A stretch of DNA of 64,000 nt from Cupriavidus sp. WGlv3 (GTDB taxonomy: Bacteria; Pseudomonadota; Gammaproteobacteria; Burkholderiales; Burkholderiaceae), in contig NZ_JALHRX010000011.1 of the NCBI RefSeq assembly GCF_023952475.1, positions 175,150-239,149 of the forward strand, read 5' to 3'. The notes below the pieces were generated by a model. It was not told the DNA's origin. It made no database searches and saw only the letters and a list, made by a program, of their open reading frames with translations. Below, piece after piece: positions 52,068-62,322 of this stretch. Position 1 is the first letter of the stretch, and each line of letters begins with the position of its first letter. A program made the translations under genes and the position numbers.

Positions 52068-53681
52068 TCACCACGGCGCGGTCCGCCAGCCTTGTTCCGT
52101 CGCCTCCAGCCGATCCGTCAGGCCAAGGTTGTTCATGAAGGCATCGTCGTGCGACACGACCACCAACGCGCCCCGATAGCCGCGCAACATGGCTTCCAGT
52201 GCCTGTACCGAAGGCAGGTCGAGGTGGTTGCTGGGCTCATCCAGCAATAGCAGCTGCGGCGGTGGATCGGCATAGAGCACGCAGGCCAGCGCCGCCTTGA
52301 GCCGCTCGCCGCCGCTGAGCGAGCCGCCGGGCACGGCAATCTTCCCGCTATCCAGCCCAAGGTGCGCAAGGCGCGTGCGCAGATCGCCTTCGCCAGCCGT
52401 CGGGTTGGCCGCCAGCATCTGTTCCAGCACGGTACGCCGCGGATCCAGGTTGGCCAGCCGCTGGTCCAGGTAGATGCCTTGCACCGGAAGCCTGCATGTC
52501 CCGGCCAGGGGCTGCAGCTGGCGCGCGAGCACCTTGAGCAAGGTCGACTTGCCGCTGCCGTTGGGGCCGACCACGCCCACGCGCTGCTGCCCCGTCAACG
52601 TGAGGTTGAGCTGGCGCGTGGCACTGCGGACAAAGGGCAGTTCCACGGCTTCCAGTTCGGCGACACGTCGCTGCGAAGTCAGGGCAACCGGCAAGTCGTG
52701 CACCACGATGGCCTGGTCGTGCCCGACCCGCTGCGCGGCCTCGCGCACGCGCTCGGCCAGTTCCAGCCGGGTCTCGGCATGCTGCTGGCGCAGCTTGCCG
52801 GCCGAGCTTTCGCTGCGTTCCTTCTGTCGGCCGAGCAGGATCCTGGCCTGGTTGGCCTCTTGTGCATGCCGGTTGCCACGTGCCTGGCGCCGCTCCAGGC
52901 GTTCGCGTTGCTCGCGCAGGGACTGCTCTTCGCGCCGGCGTTCGAGCTTGCGTTGTTCCAGTTGCTGGATCGCGTTCTGCCGCTCGCGCTCCGTGCATTG
53001 GGCGTAGAAGGTGTAGTTGCCCCCATAGCTGCGAAGTCCCAGCGAAGACAACGCTACGATGCGCGCCATGGCGTCGAGCAGTTGCCGGTCATGGCTTACC
53101 ACCAGCAGCCCGCGCGGCCAACGCTGCAGCTGCGCGAGCAGCGCCTGCCGGTTCGGCCGGTCGAGGTGATTGCTGGGCTCGTCCAGGATCAGGAAATCGG
53201 CATCCGACAACAATGCGCCGATCAGCGTGACGCGCATGGCTTCGCCACCGCTGAGCGCGCTGGCAGGCGTCGCGGCATCGAGATGGTCCAGGCCATTGCG
53301 CGCCAGTTCGTCCTGCAGCCGCAGGCGTACATCCCAGCGCTCGCCCACGGCGTCGAAATCCTCGGGCGCGCTGCTGCCCGCCTCGATGCGTTCGAGCGCA
53401 TCGATGGTGGCCTGCACACCGGCCAGGCCTGCCACCGTAGCGCCCGGCGCAGGCGATATCTGCTGGGCGAGGTAGTACACGCCGCCGGAGCGCGTACAGC
53501 GCCCGCTGGTCGGCTGCACTTGCCCGGCCAGCATGCGCGCCAGCACCGTCTTGCCGGCGCCATTGCGCCCGACCAGGCCGGTGGCACGCTGGTCGAACTG
53601 CTCGCTGAGATCGGAGAAAAGCGTCCTGCCGTCGGGCAGAACGTAAGACACGCCTTCCAGCGTGAGACAGGGTTGCGTCAT
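52068..53681 (-). CDS. ABC-F family ATPase (duplicated ABC domains)
   Basis: A 537-residue soluble protein with two ABC domains and no membrane segments. First Walker A 'GLVGRNGAGKTVLARMLAG', signature 'LSGGEAMR' and Walker B 'FLILDEPSNHLD'. Second Walker A 'GVVGPNGSGKSTLLKVLAR', signature 'LSGGERLKA', Walker B 'LLLLDEPSNHLD'. A highly charged linker rich in Glu, Arg and Gln (residues about 225-300) separates them, as in ABC-F translation factors and antibiotic-resistance proteins. I start it at 53681 ('MTQPCLTLEGVSYVLPDG'); a start 13 codons upstream is open. It converges with the HTH-PAS gene at a 2-base gap and is unrelated to the carnitine genes. Confidence 0.88.
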   Translation of the reverse strand: MTQPCLTLEGVSYVLPDGRTLFSDLSEQFDQRATGLVGRNGAGKTVLARMLAGQVQPTSGRCTRSGGVYYLAQQISPAPGATVAGLAGVQATIDALERIEAGSSAPEDFDAVGERWDVRLRLQDELARNGLDHLDAATPASALSGGEAMRVTLIGALLSDADFLILDEPSNHLDRPNRQALLAQLQRWPRGLLVVSHDRQLLDAMARIVALSSLGLRSYGGNYTFYAQCTERERQNAIQQLEQRKLERRREEQSLREQRERLERRQARGNRHAQEANQARILLGRQKERSESSAGKLRQQHAETRLELAERVREAAQRVGHDQAIVVHDLPVALTSQRRVAELEAVELPFVRSATRQLNLTLTGQQRVGVVGPNGSGKSTLLKVLARQLQPLAGTCRLPVQGIYLDQRLANLDPRRTVLEQMLAANPTAGEGDLRTRLAHLGLDSGKIAVPGGSLSGGERLKAALACVLYADPPPQLLLLDEPSNHLDLPSVQALEAMLRGYRGALVVVSHDDAFMNNLGLTDRLEATEQGWRTAPW

Positions 53682-53980
53682 GTGTCGATTCCAAAGATGC
53701 CAGGAACTCCCCCTGCTCATCGGGGGTAGGTGGGAGACTGGCCGTCATGAAGACGGCGGCATCAATGGCGCATGACGAGTACCTCGGTGATGGATGATGG
53801 CTTGCCATATTAAAAGCATCTGCGGCCAGGCGCAATGTCGTGCAATGCGCAAGGGATATCGCCCGGTGCGGGGCGATGCATTCCGTCACGGAAATAATCG
53901 CCCACAAAACTTCACTAGGCCGTGCCCGGGGCCTCGCTGATACTCGATCACACAAAGACCACCACATGAGGAGACAGCAG

Positions 53981-54964
53981 ATGAAAAGACTAGCGGTACA
54001 GGCCCTGGCGGCAGGGGCAATCGGTGTCGTCGGCATCATCGCCGGGATGCCAGGCGCGGCAGTGGCGGCGTGGCCGGAGAAGCCGGTGCGCCTGATCGTG
54101 CCGACCGCGCCGGGCGGCGCCCCCGACATCGTCGCGCGCTTGTTCGGCGAGGGGCTGTCGCGGCGCCTGGGCCAGTCGGTGGTCGTCGAGAACCGGCCCG
54201 GGGCCGGAGGCAATATCGGCATGCAGGCGCTGGTGGCGGCCCCAGCGGACGGCTACACCATCGGCTATGGCAACAACGCCACGCTAGCCACCAACCGCTT
54301 CCTGTACAGCAAGCTGCCCTACGACCCCGGCAAGCTGGTCCCGATCGTCGGACTGGTCACGACCTTCAATATCCTCGCCGTCAATCCTTCGCTCCCGGCC
54401 AGGTCGGTGCAGGAACTGATTACTTATGCGCGCGCCAACCCCGGCAAGCTGTCGATGGGCTCGGCCGGCAACGGCACCACCAGCCACCTGGGTGGGGAGC
54501 TGTTCAAGGTAATGGCCAACCTGGATGTCACCCACGTGCCATACAAGGGCAGCACGCCTGCGCTGCAGGACCTGGTTGGCAACAACGTGCAGCTGATGTT
54601 CGACAACGTTCCGTCGATCGGGCCCTATGTCACGGCGAGGCGCGTGCGCGCGCTGGCGGTCACGTCAAGTCAGCGCTCGCCGCACTTCCCCGACTTGCCG
54701 ACCATGGCCGAGGCCGGCCTGACGGGCTACGAACTGACCGCGTGGGCCGGATTGGTCGCGGCGCCGGGCACGCCCGCCGAGGTCATCGAACGGCTGAACC
54801 GCGAAGTCAACGCGCTGATCCGCGAGCCGGCATTCCGGGCGCAACTGGACAAGCTGTCGTTCGATCCGCTCGGCGGCAGCCCGCGCGACTTCCAGGCGCT
54901 GATCACATCTGAAACCGCCAAGTTTGGCGAATTGGTCCGCAAGAGCGGCGCCAAGGTCGACTGA
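53981..54964 (+). CDS. Bug/TctC family solute receptor
   Basis: A 327-residue periplasmic receptor: signal peptide ('LAAGAIGVVGIIAGMPGAAVA'-like, residues 8-28), Bug motif 'WPEKPVRLIVPTAPGGAPDI' and 'VVVENRPGAGGNIGMQALVA'. The ATG at 53981 follows AGGAGA by seven bases; frames further upstream are open but unsupported. It is the third orphan receptor in the window. The D-aminoacylase gene follows 21 bases later, so an N-acyl-D-amino acid is a reasonable ligand. The 299 bases before it hold only a short ATGGC/GCCAT repeat at 53797-53808. Confidence 0.88.
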   Translation: MKRLAVQALAAGAIGVVGIIAGMPGAAVAAWPEKPVRLIVPTAPGGAPDIVARLFGEGLSRRLGQSVVVENRPGAGGNIGMQALVAAPADGYTIGYGNNATLATNRFLYSKLPYDPGKLVPIVGLVTTFNILAVNPSLPARSVQELITYARANPGKLSMGSAGNGTTSHLGGELFKVMANLDVTHVPYKGSTPALQDLVGNNVQLMFDNVPSIGPYVTARRVRALAVTSSQRSPHFPDLPTMAEAGLTGYELTAWAGLVAAPGTPAEVIERLNREVNALIREPAFRAQLDKLSFDPLGGSPRDFQALITSETAKFGELVRKSGAKVD

Positions 54965-54985
54965 ACCGAGGGAAATCCAAGCACC

Positions 54986-56443
54986 ATGCCTACGCAATAT
55001 GACCTGATTATCCGCAACGGCGACCTGATCGATGGCACCGGCGCACCGCGCCGCACGGCCGACCTGGGCGTGCGCAACGGCGAGATCGCCGCGATCGGCG
55101 ACCTCGGCCCGGCGCGTGCCGGCACCGAGGTGGATGCCACCGGACTGATCGTGGCGCCCGGCTTTATCGACACCCATACGCATGACGACTGGATGGTGTT
55201 CCAGGCGCCCGAGATGCTGCCCAAGGTGACGCAGGGTGTGACCACCATCATCGCCGGCAACTGCGGTATCAGCCTGTTTCCGCTGGTCACCGACAGCATT
55301 CCGCCGGCGCCGCTCGACATCATGCGTGGCGGCTACCGCTTCGAATCGGTGCGAGCGTACCGCGAGTCGTTCGCGGCCAACCCCGCGGCGGTCAATGTGG
55401 CGGTGCTGGTGGGGCAGTCGACGCTGCGCGCGCGGCACCTGTCGCAGCTTGGCGTGGCCGCCAGCGACGCGGAGATCGAACGGATGCGGCGGGACGTGGA
55501 AGACGCCTTGCTGCAAGGGGCGATCGGGGTGTCGACCGGCACCTTCTATCCGCCTTCGGCGGCGGCGCCCGAGGAAGAAGTCGTGCGCATGTGCGAGCCG
55601 ATGCAGCGGCTCGGCGGCGTGCTGGTTTCGCATATCCGCGACGAGGGCGACAAGATCGCCGAGGCGATCGACGAGACCGCGCGCATCGGCAAGGCGCTGG
55701 GCGTGTCGACAGTGATCTCGCACCACAAGCTGGTGGGCAAGCAGAATCACGGCCGCAGCCGCGACACGCTGGCGCAGGTGCGCACGCTGGCCCGGACCAT
55801 GCCGCTGTGCCTGGACTGCTATCCGTACGCGGCGTCGTCGACCATGCTGCGGCCCGAGCGGGTCACGCAATGCGACCGCATACTCGTCACCTGGTCGGCG
55901 CGGCACCCGGAAGCCGCCGGGCGCTACTTGGAAGACCTGGCGCAGGAGTGGGGCCAATCGCGTCTCGAGGTGGCGCAGGCGCTGGTGCCCGGCGGCGCCG
56001 TGTACTTCATCATGGATGAGGCCGATGTGCGCGACATCCTGTCCTATCCGGACACCATGATCGGCTCCGACGGCATCCCTTCTGACGAAACCCCGCACCC
56101 CCGGCTGTGGGGCACGTTTCCGCGCGTGCTGGGGCTGTATTCACGCGACCTGGGCTTGTTTCCGCTGGAGCGCGCGGTGCACAAGATGACCGGCATGCCC
56201 GCGCAGCGCTTCGGGCTGGAGCGGCGCGGCGAGTTGCGGGCGGGCCATGTCGCGGATATCACCGTGTTCGATCCGGCCACGATCCAGGACCGTGCCACCT
56301 TCGACGACCCGCGGCGGCCCGCGACCGGCGTTTGCCATGTGTTTGTCGCCGGGCAGGCCACGCTGCGCGACGGCATGCCGGTCAACAGCCGCCCGGGGCG
56401 CTTCGTCACGTCCACGCTGGTGCGCGCAGGCGCGGCGCGCTGA
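54986..56443 (+). CDS. D-aminoacylase / N-acyl-D-amino-acid deacylase
   Basis: A 485-residue amidohydrolase-superfamily enzyme. Zinc ligands: 'FIDTHTHDDWMVFQAPEM' (His-x-His on strand 1), 'GNCGIS' with the bridging Cys typical of D-aminoacylases, 'LVSHIRDEGDKIAEAIDE', 'VISHHKLVGKQNHGRS', and catalytic Asp in 'TMIGSDGIPSDETPHPRLWG'. It removes acyl groups from N-acyl-D-amino acids. It forms a unit with the upstream receptor; an amidase gene follows after the convergent LysR gene. Confidence 0.9.
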   Translation: MPTQYDLIIRNGDLIDGTGAPRRTADLGVRNGEIAAIGDLGPARAGTEVDATGLIVAPGFIDTHTHDDWMVFQAPEMLPKVTQGVTTIIAGNCGISLFPLVTDSIPPAPLDIMRGGYRFESVRAYRESFAANPAAVNVAVLVGQSTLRARHLSQLGVAASDAEIERMRRDVEDALLQGAIGVSTGTFYPPSAAAPEEEVVRMCEPMQRLGGVLVSHIRDEGDKIAEAIDETARIGKALGVSTVISHHKLVGKQNHGRSRDTLAQVRTLARTMPLCLDCYPYAASSTMLRPERVTQCDRILVTWSARHPEAAGRYLEDLAQEWGQSRLEVAQALVPGGAVYFIMDEADVRDILSYPDTMIGSDGIPSDETPHPRLWGTFPRVLGLYSRDLGLFPLERAVHKMTGMPAQRFGLERRGELRAGHVADITVFDPATIQDRATFDDPRRPATGVCHVFVAGQATLRDGMPVNSRPGRFVTSTLVRAGAAR

Positions 56444-56452
56444 CGCGGTCGC

Positions 56453-57400
56453 CTACGGCGCCTGGCGCTCGCCTGCGCTTTGCTGCTGCAGCCAAGCGAT
56501 AAAGGTCCGCATCGCAGGGTTGTCGCGCTTCTCTTCGAGGCAGATGAAGTAGTAAGCCTTGGGTGACACGTAGGGCTCGTTGGCCAGGCGCAGCAGTCGT
56601 CCCGCCTTGATGTCCTCGCTGGTCACGTAGTCGGGCAGCAGGGCGATGCCCATGCCGCTTACTGCAGCCTGCAGGCCCATGGTGAGCAGGCCGTAGCGCG
56701 GGCCATCGTCGGGATGCGCCAGCCGTATCCCCCTCTGCTGCAGGTAGGCCGGCCACGCTTCCAGCGCGGCGATCTGGTGCAGCAAGGGCATGCGCTTGAG
56801 CGCCCTGGCCAGCGTGCCGCCGCCCGGCAGCAGCTCGGGCGCGCACACCGGGTAGAGCTCCAGCGGCATGACCTTCAGCGCGAAGTGGCGCGGCGGCGGC
56901 CCGCCGCAATACATGATGGCGGCATCGAGCCCGGTGCTTTCCAGGTCGACCGGGCCGACCTTGGTGGTGACGTTGATCTGGATCTGTGGCTGTTCCTTGG
57001 CAAACTTGAGCAGGCGCGGCAGCAGCCAGATATTGCCCAGCGACACCGGCACCGACAGGTTGAGCCTGCCGCCCGCGGCGCGGCCGGACTGCACCTCCAG
57101 CGTCGCTTCCTCGAGCAAGGCCAGCGCCTTGCGCACGCTCCTGAGGTATTCCTCGCCGGCGGGTGTCGGCGCCACCGCGCCTTTGCGGCGGTTCAGCATG
57201 CGCGCACCAAGAAATGCCTCCAGCTCGGTAATCTGCTTGCTTACCGCGCTCTGGGTCAGGCACAGCTCCTCGGCCGCGCCGGTGACGCTGCCGGTGCGTG
57301 CCGTGGTTTCGAGCGCGATCAGGTTCGCCAGCGCGGGCAGGTGGCGTCCGGTGGTGCTTTTCATGGGCGGTGCAGTGACGAAGGCTGTGGGCATTGTCAT
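56453..57400 (-). CDS. LysR-family regulator, GcvA-like
   Basis: A 315-residue LysR protein with HTH 'GSVTGAAEELCLTQSAVSKQITELEAFLG' (residues about 37-65, key TQSAVSKQI), of the GcvA/AmpR-like branch. I start it at 57400; ATG codons at 57394 and 57364 and an upstream start at 57484 are possible. It converges with the D-aminoacylase gene and is divergent from the amidase gene with only about 30 bases between starts, so it probably controls both sides. Confidence 0.87.
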   Translation of the reverse strand: MTMPTAFVTAPPMKSTTGRHLPALANLIALETTARTGSVTGAAEELCLTQSAVSKQITELEAFLGARMLNRRKGAVAPTPAGEEYLRSVRKALALLEEATLEVQSGRAAGGRLNLSVPVSLGNIWLLPRLLKFAKEQPQIQINVTTKVGPVDLESTGLDAAIMYCGGPPPRHFALKVMPLELYPVCAPELLPGGGTLARALKRMPLLHQIAALEAWPAYLQQRGIRLAHPDDGPRYGLLTMGLQAAVSGMGIALLPDYVTSEDIKAGRLLRLANEPYVSPKAYYFICLEEKRDNPAMRTFIAWLQQQSAGERQAP

Positions 57401-57430
57401 CGATTCATTCCGATATGGAAAGAACGTGCA

Positions 57431-58984
57431 ATGAAACTTCCATTGCCCAAGCGGCGCGGGTTGGCCAATATGCATGCATCCCATGGATCGCCAGCGATGC
57501 CGATGTCCTCTCTTTCTCCTGCCCTGCCTGCCCGCCTTGATCCGTTCGAGGCTTCACTGAGCGACCTCGCCGGGGCCATGCGCACCGGCACAACCTCCGC
57601 CCAGGCGCTGGTTGCATCCGGTCTCGCCCGCATCGCCAGCTTCGACCAGGCCGGCCCCTGCATCAACGCCATCAGCCGCGTGAATCCCGCGGCGATGGAC
57701 GAAGCGCGCCTGCTTGACGAGGAACTGCGCACACGCGGGCCCCGCGGTGCGCTGCATGGCATACCGATGGTGGTCAAGGACAATATCGATGTGGCCGGCA
57801 TGCCGACCACGGCGGGTTGCGCGGCGCTGCGCCAGGCTTACCCGCGCGCCGATGCCGCGTGCGTGGCGCGGCTGCGTGCAGCCGGCGCGATCGTGCTGGC
57901 CAAGTCCAATATGTCGGAGCTGGCGGCGTCCAACGGCCGCTTTGGCTACAGTTCGGCGAACGGGCTGACGCTGAACCCGTACCGCCTGTCGCGCAATGCC
58001 AGCGGTTCCAGCAGCGGCACCGGCGCGGCGGTAGCGGCCAGCCTCGCCGCGTTCGGGCTCGGCACCGACTCGTTCGGCTCGGTGCGCGGGCCGGCCTGCG
58101 TGCATGGGCTGGCGGGCCTGCGTCCAACCCATGGCCTGCTCGACTGCGCCGGGGTGCTGCCGCTGGCGCCGTCGTTCGATACCATCGGGCCGCTCGCCCG
58201 CAGCGCGGCCGACGTGGCGCTGGTGATGGCCGTGCTGGCACCGGGGCACGGCTTTGGCGCCCAGCCGCGGACGCTGGCCGGCCGCAGGCTCGGCATCGTG
58301 GCGGCTTTCGCTGGTGGCAACGACGAGATCGACGCGATGTTCGATGCCGCGACCGCGGTGATACAGGCCGCAGGCGCCCGCGCCTTTCCCGTGCACCTGC
58401 CCGCCGGCGCGCTGACGCTGTACACCGACCTGCTCGGCGAGATCACGCGGGTTGAATCGGTGCGCGCGCTTGACCAGTATCTGGCGCAGGCGGCTGCAGC
58501 GGCGCCGCACAGCGCCGCCGAACTGCTCATGCGCATGGAAGCCAGGGCCGACGCCGGCGCGTTCGCGGTCAACCCGCGCACCCTGGCAGCGCTGCGCCAC
58601 GCGCTCGCGACACGAGACCAGCCGCCCGCAGCCGGCGTTGCCGCGGCGCGACGCTGGCGTGGCGTGCTCAGCCAGCACTTGCTGGCACACGGCCTCGATG
58701 CGCTGGTGTTCCCGACGCTCGCGTGCCCCGCCTCGCCACGCTTCGACATGGCCGATGCCAGCTACCATTGCCGGGCCGAGCAGCCGCTGGCCGCGATGCA
58801 TCTGGCCAGCGCCGCCGGCATGCCAGAGCTCAGCGTGCCGATGGGCATGACCGCCGCCGGCGTGCCGGCGGGCGTGTCCTGGCTGGGCCGGGCCGGCAGC
58901 GATGCAGCACTGGTGGCGATGGCGTCCGCATTCGAGCAACTGACCTGGCACCGCCGTGCACCGTCCCTCACGCCTACGCTGTAG
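57431..58984 (+). CDS. Amidase signature family protein
   Basis: A 517-residue amidase. The catalytic Lys is in 'GIPMVVKDNIDVAGMPTTAG', the cis-Ser in 'NASGSSSGTGAAVAAS' and the nucleophile Ser in 'GTDSFGSVRGPACVHGLAGL'. The usual Gly-Gly-Ser before Ile-Arg is Phe-Gly-Ser-Val-Arg here, a mild deviation. The start at 57431 gives a 30-residue basic extension; ATGs at 57497 and 57506 would give a more usual N-terminus. Family members hydrolyse amides ranging from aryl amides to peptide amides. It is divergent from the GcvA-like LysR gene. Confidence 0.87.
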   Translation: MKLPLPKRRGLANMHASHGSPAMPMSSLSPALPARLDPFEASLSDLAGAMRTGTTSAQALVASGLARIASFDQAGPCINAISRVNPAAMDEARLLDEELRTRGPRGALHGIPMVVKDNIDVAGMPTTAGCAALRQAYPRADAACVARLRAAGAIVLAKSNMSELAASNGRFGYSSANGLTLNPYRLSRNASGSSSGTGAAVAASLAAFGLGTDSFGSVRGPACVHGLAGLRPTHGLLDCAGVLPLAPSFDTIGPLARSAADVALVMAVLAPGHGFGAQPRTLAGRRLGIVAAFAGGNDEIDAMFDAATAVIQAAGARAFPVHLPAGALTLYTDLLGEITRVESVRALDQYLAQAAAAAPHSAAELLMRMEARADAGAFAVNPRTLAALRHALATRDQPPAAGVAAARRWRGVLSQHLLAHGLDALVFPTLACPASPRFDMADASYHCRAEQPLAAMHLASAAGMPELSVPMGMTAAGVPAGVSWLGRAGSDAALVAMASAFEQLTWHRRAPSLTPTL

Positions 58985-58996
58985 CAGGCGTGAGGG
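58965..58996. terminator. Perfect 11-bp hairpin over the amidase stop codon
   Basis: CCCTCACGCCT (58965-58975) and AGGCGTGAGGG (58986-58996) pair perfectly with a 10-base loop that contains the amidase TAG. It serves the end of the amidase gene and lies 37 bases from the end of the convergent aldolase gene. No T-run follows. Confidence 0.65.
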
Positions 58997-59033
58997 GCGG
59001 CGGCAAACCGGGTCAGTCTGTCGGCATGCGCAG

Positions 59034-60056
59034 TTACCCGCCGGCGCCCTCCAGTGCCGCCTCATATTTCCCCAGGCAAGCCATGCCATTCAGCCGGGAC
59101 CGCAGCAGCAGCGCCTGTTGCGCCTGCGCGGCGTTGGTAGCGTCGCCGCGCCAGGCCAGCAGCGGCGGTTCCTGCAGCGCGCGCCCATAGGAGAAGGACA
59201 GTCGCCACGGCAGCGGCGCCAGGCGGTTCATGGCGTCGAGGTTGGCGGTGGCTTCGCTGGGAGTCTGTCCGCCGGACAGGAAGAAGATGCCCGGCACCGC
59301 CGCGGGCACGGTGCGCTTGAGTACCTGCACGGTCTGCATCGCGACCTCAGACGGTGGCGCGTGGCCGGCGTCCTTGCCGGGCAGCACCATGCTGGGCTTG
59401 AGCAGCATGTGTTCGAGCGCGACCCCGTAGCGGTGCAGCGCGTGGAAGACTTCATGCAGCACGGCCTCGGTCACCTCGGCGCAACGGGCCATGGAGTGGC
59501 CGCCGTCCATCAGCACTTCGGGCTCGACGATCGGCACCACGCCGGCCTGCTGGCAGATCGCGGCGTAGCGGGCCAGCGCTTCGGCGTTGGCCTGCACGGC
59601 GGCGCGGCCGGGGAGGGTGTCGGACACGTTGTAGACCGCGCGCCACTTGGCAAAACGCGCGCCCTGTTGCCGGTAGCCGGCCAGCCGCTTGCCCAGCCCG
59701 TCGAGGCCCTCGGTGATCTCGTCGCCGGGAGCGAGCGCGAGCGCAAGCTTGCCCTTGTCTACCTTGATGCCGGGCACGATGCCCTGGCGCGCGGCCAGCT
59801 CCGGCAGCGGCGTGCCATCGTCGGCTTTCTGGCCCAGCGTTTCCTCGTAGAGGATCACGCCGCTGATGTAGTCGCCCAGCCCCGGCGTTCCCAGGAGCAG
59901 GTTACGCCACGCGCGCCGGTTCTCTTCGCTCGATTCCACGCCGATGCGCTCGAAGCGCTTGGCGATGGTCGGGCCGCTCTCGTCGGCGGCCAACAGGCCC
60001 TTGCCCGGCTGTGCCAGGGCGTCCACGGTGGCTTGCAGTTCGCTTGAAGTGTCCAT
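59034..60056 (-). CDS. Class I fructose-bisphosphate aldolase
   Basis: A 340-residue class I aldolase, of the eukaryote-like Schiff-base type found in some proteobacteria. Seen are 'GKGLLAADESGPTIAKRFER', 'WRAVYNVSDTLPGRAAVQAN', 'PIVEPEVLMDGGHSMARCAE', the Schiff-base Lys in 'HMLLKPSMVLPGKDA' and 'FFLSGGQTPSEATANLDAMN'. It interconverts fructose 1,6-bisphosphate with dihydroxyacetone phosphate and glyceraldehyde 3-phosphate. The start at 60056 gives the usual N-terminus. It stands alone between the amidase gene and the divergent ilvD. Confidence 0.93.
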   Translation of the reverse strand: MDTSSELQATVDALAQPGKGLLAADESGPTIAKRFERIGVESSEENRRAWRNLLLGTPGLGDYISGVILYEETLGQKADDGTPLPELAARQGIVPGIKVDKGKLALALAPGDEITEGLDGLGKRLAGYRQQGARFAKWRAVYNVSDTLPGRAAVQANAEALARYAAICQQAGVVPIVEPEVLMDGGHSMARCAEVTEAVLHEVFHALHRYGVALEHMLLKPSMVLPGKDAGHAPPSEVAMQTVQVLKRTVPAAVPGIFFLSGGQTPSEATANLDAMNRLAPLPWRLSFSYGRALQEPPLLAWRGDATNAAQAQQALLLRSRLNGMACLGKYEAALEGAGG

Positions 60057-60336
60057 GACGTTGCTCCGCGCAGGTGATAAGCGCAAGCATTTCCCCGAAA
60101 CGGCAATCGCGCAAGGGTATCGGCGGCCGATGGCGCGCTCCCATGGTGGCCGCCCGAACATTGCGGCCGACCTGGCGGGCGGCGCGTGCCGTGCGGTGGG
60201 GGAAGCGCCTGCCGCGCCGGCTGTGGGATAATCGCGGCTTTGCCCACGGCGCAGCTCAAGAGGTTGTTCGCACGGGCATGCCAGGGCCCTTATTCCCGCG
60301 GCCCGCTTCCTACCGCGATACTTCTAAAGCAAGACC

Positions 60337-62196
60337 ATGCCCACATACCGTTCCAAAACCTCCACCGCCGGCCGCAACATGGCGGGGGCGCGCTCGCTGT
60401 GGCGCGCCACCGGCATGAAAGACGAAGATTTCTCCAAGCCCATCATCGCCGTGGTCAACTCCTTCACGCAGTTCGTGCCGGGGCACGTGCACCTGAAGGA
60501 CCTGGGCCAACTGGTCGCGCGCGAGATCGAGGCCGCGGGCGGCGTGGCCAAGGAGTTCAACACCATCGCGGTCGACGACGGCATCGCCATGGGCCATGAC
60601 GGCATGCTCTATTCGCTGCCCAGCCGCGACATCATTGCCGACTCGGTCGAATACATGGTCAACGCGCACTGCGCCGATGCCATGGTGTGCATCTCCAACT
60701 GCGACAAGATTACCCCCGGCATGCTGATGGCCGCGATGCGCCTGAACATTCCGGTGATCTTCGTCTCGGGCGGGCCGATGGAAGCCGGCAAGACGCGCCT
60801 GGCCAACCCCGTCACCAAGGCCATGGAGTTCAAGAAGCTGGACCTGGTCGACGCCATGGTGATTGCCGCCGACAGCGCGTATTCCGACGCCGACGTGGCC
60901 GAGGTGGAGCGTTCCGCCTGCCCGACCTGTGGCTCGTGCTCGGGCATGTTCACCGCCAACTCCATGAACTGCCTGACCGAGGCGCTGGGCCTGTCGCTGC
61001 CGGGCAACGGCACCGTGGTGGCCACGCACGCGGACCGCGAGCAACTGTTCAAGCGCGCCGGCCGCCGCATCGTCGAACTGGCGCGCCAGTACTACGAACA
61101 GGAAGACGCGCGCGTGCTGCCGCGCGCGGTCGGCTTCAAGGCGTTCGAGAACGCCATGACGCTGGACATCGCCATGGGCGGCTCGACCAACACCATCCTG
61201 CACCTGCTGGCGATTGCGCGCGAAGCGGAAATCGACTTCGACATGACCGACATCGACCGCCTGTCGCGCGTGGTGCCGCAGCTGTGCAAGGTCGCGCCCA
61301 ACACCAACAAGTACCACATCGAGGACGTGCATCGCGCCGGCGGCATCATGGCCATCCTGGGCGAACTGGAGCGCGCCGGCAAGCTGCACACTGACGTGCC
61401 GACCGTGCACGCGCCCACGCTGAAGGACGCGCTGGCGCAGTGGGACATCACCCGCACCGAGGACGAGGCCGTCAGGCAGTTCTACCTGGCCGGCCCGGCC
61501 GGCATCCCGACCCAGGTCGCATTCAGCCAGAACACGCGCTGGCCCAGCCTGGACCTGGACCGCGCCGAAGGCTGCATCCGCTCCTACGAGCACGCCTTCT
61601 CCAAGGAAGGCGGCCTGGCGGTGCTGACCGGCAACATCGCACTCGACGGCTGCGTGGTGAAGACCGCCGGCGTCGACGAGAGCATTTTGGTGTTCGAGGG
61701 CACCGCCCACGTCACCGAATCGCAGGACGAAGCGGTCGAGAACATCCTCAACGACAAGGTCAAGGCCGGCGACGTGGTGATCGTGCGCTACGAAGGCCCG
61801 AAGGGCGGCCCCGGCATGCAGGAAATGCTCTACCCGACCAGCTACATCAAGTCCAAGGGGCTGGGCAAGGCCTGCGCACTGCTGACCGACGGCCGCTTCT
61901 CCGGCGGCACCTCGGGCCTGTCCATCGGCCACTGCTCGCCCGAAGCCGCGGCCGGCGGCGCCATCGGCCTGGTGCAAGACGGCGACAAGATCCGCATCGA
62001 CATCCCCAACCGCACGATCAATGTGCTGGTGTCCGACGAGGAACTGGCACGCCGCCGCGAAGCGCAGAACGCCAAGGGCTGGAAACCAGCCAAGCCGCGC
62101 CCGCGCAAGGTGTCGGCGGCGCTGAAGGCGTATGCCAAGCTGGTGATGTCGGCGGACAAGGGCGCGGTGAGGGATTTGTCGCTGTTGGATGATTGA
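60337..62196 (+). CDS. ilvD: Dihydroxy-acid dehydratase
   Basis: A 619-residue Fe-S dehydratase. The cluster cysteines are in '[20 protein letters not shown]' and '[20 protein letters not shown]'; '[20 protein letters not shown]' and '[22 protein letters not shown]' are family hallmarks. Length matches the E. coli-type enzyme (616). It dehydrates 2,3-dihydroxyisovalerate and its homologue to the 2-keto acids in valine and isoleucine synthesis. It is transcribed alone and followed by a strong terminator. The 280-base gap before it shows no clear regulatory structure. Confidence 0.97.
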   Translation: MPTYRSKTSTAGRNMAGARSLWRATGMKDEDFSKPIIAVVNSFTQFVPGHVHLKDLGQLVAREIEAAGGVAKEFNTIAVDDGIAMGHDGMLYSLPSRDIIADSVEYMVNAHCADAMVCISNCDKITPGMLMAAMRLNIPVIFVSGGPMEAGKTRLANPVTKAMEFKKLDLVDAMVIAADSAYSDADVAEVERSACPTCGSCSGMFTANSMNCLTEALGLSLPGNGTVVATHADREQLFKRAGRRIVELARQYYEQEDARVLPRAVGFKAFENAMTLDIAMGGSTNTILHLLAIAREAEIDFDMTDIDRLSRVVPQLCKVAPNTNKYHIEDVHRAGGIMAILGELERAGKLHTDVPTVHAPTLKDALAQWDITRTEDEAVRQFYLAGPAGIPTQVAFSQNTRWPSLDLDRAEGCIRSYEHAFSKEGGLAVLTGNIALDGCVVKTAGVDESILVFEGTAHVTESQDEAVENILNDKVKAGDVVIVRYEGPKGGPGMQEMLYPTSYIKSKGLGKACALLTDGRFSGGTSGLSIGHCSPEAAAGGAIGLVQDGDKIRIDIPNRTINVLVSDEELARRREAQNAKGWKPAKPRPRKVSAALKAYAKLVMSADKGAVRDLSLLDD

Positions 62197-62233
62197 TGCC
62201 TGAGCGGGCTGGGTGTCCGCTTGCGTCAAGGGG

Positions 62234-62259
62234 AAGCCGCTCTTGGAGCGGCTTTTTTT
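62234..62259 (+). terminator. Rho-independent terminator after ilvD
   Basis: AAGCCGCTC (62234-62242) and GAGCGGCTT (62246-62254) form a 9-bp stem with a 3-base loop, followed by a run of T ending the stem (seven T in a row in all). It is the only textbook intrinsic terminator in the window. Confidence 0.92.
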
Positions 62260-62322
62260 CTGATTTGGAGCACCCCGCAGAAGAGAGCATGATTCTTTTC
62301 GAAATTTGATATAGGTCGTTAT

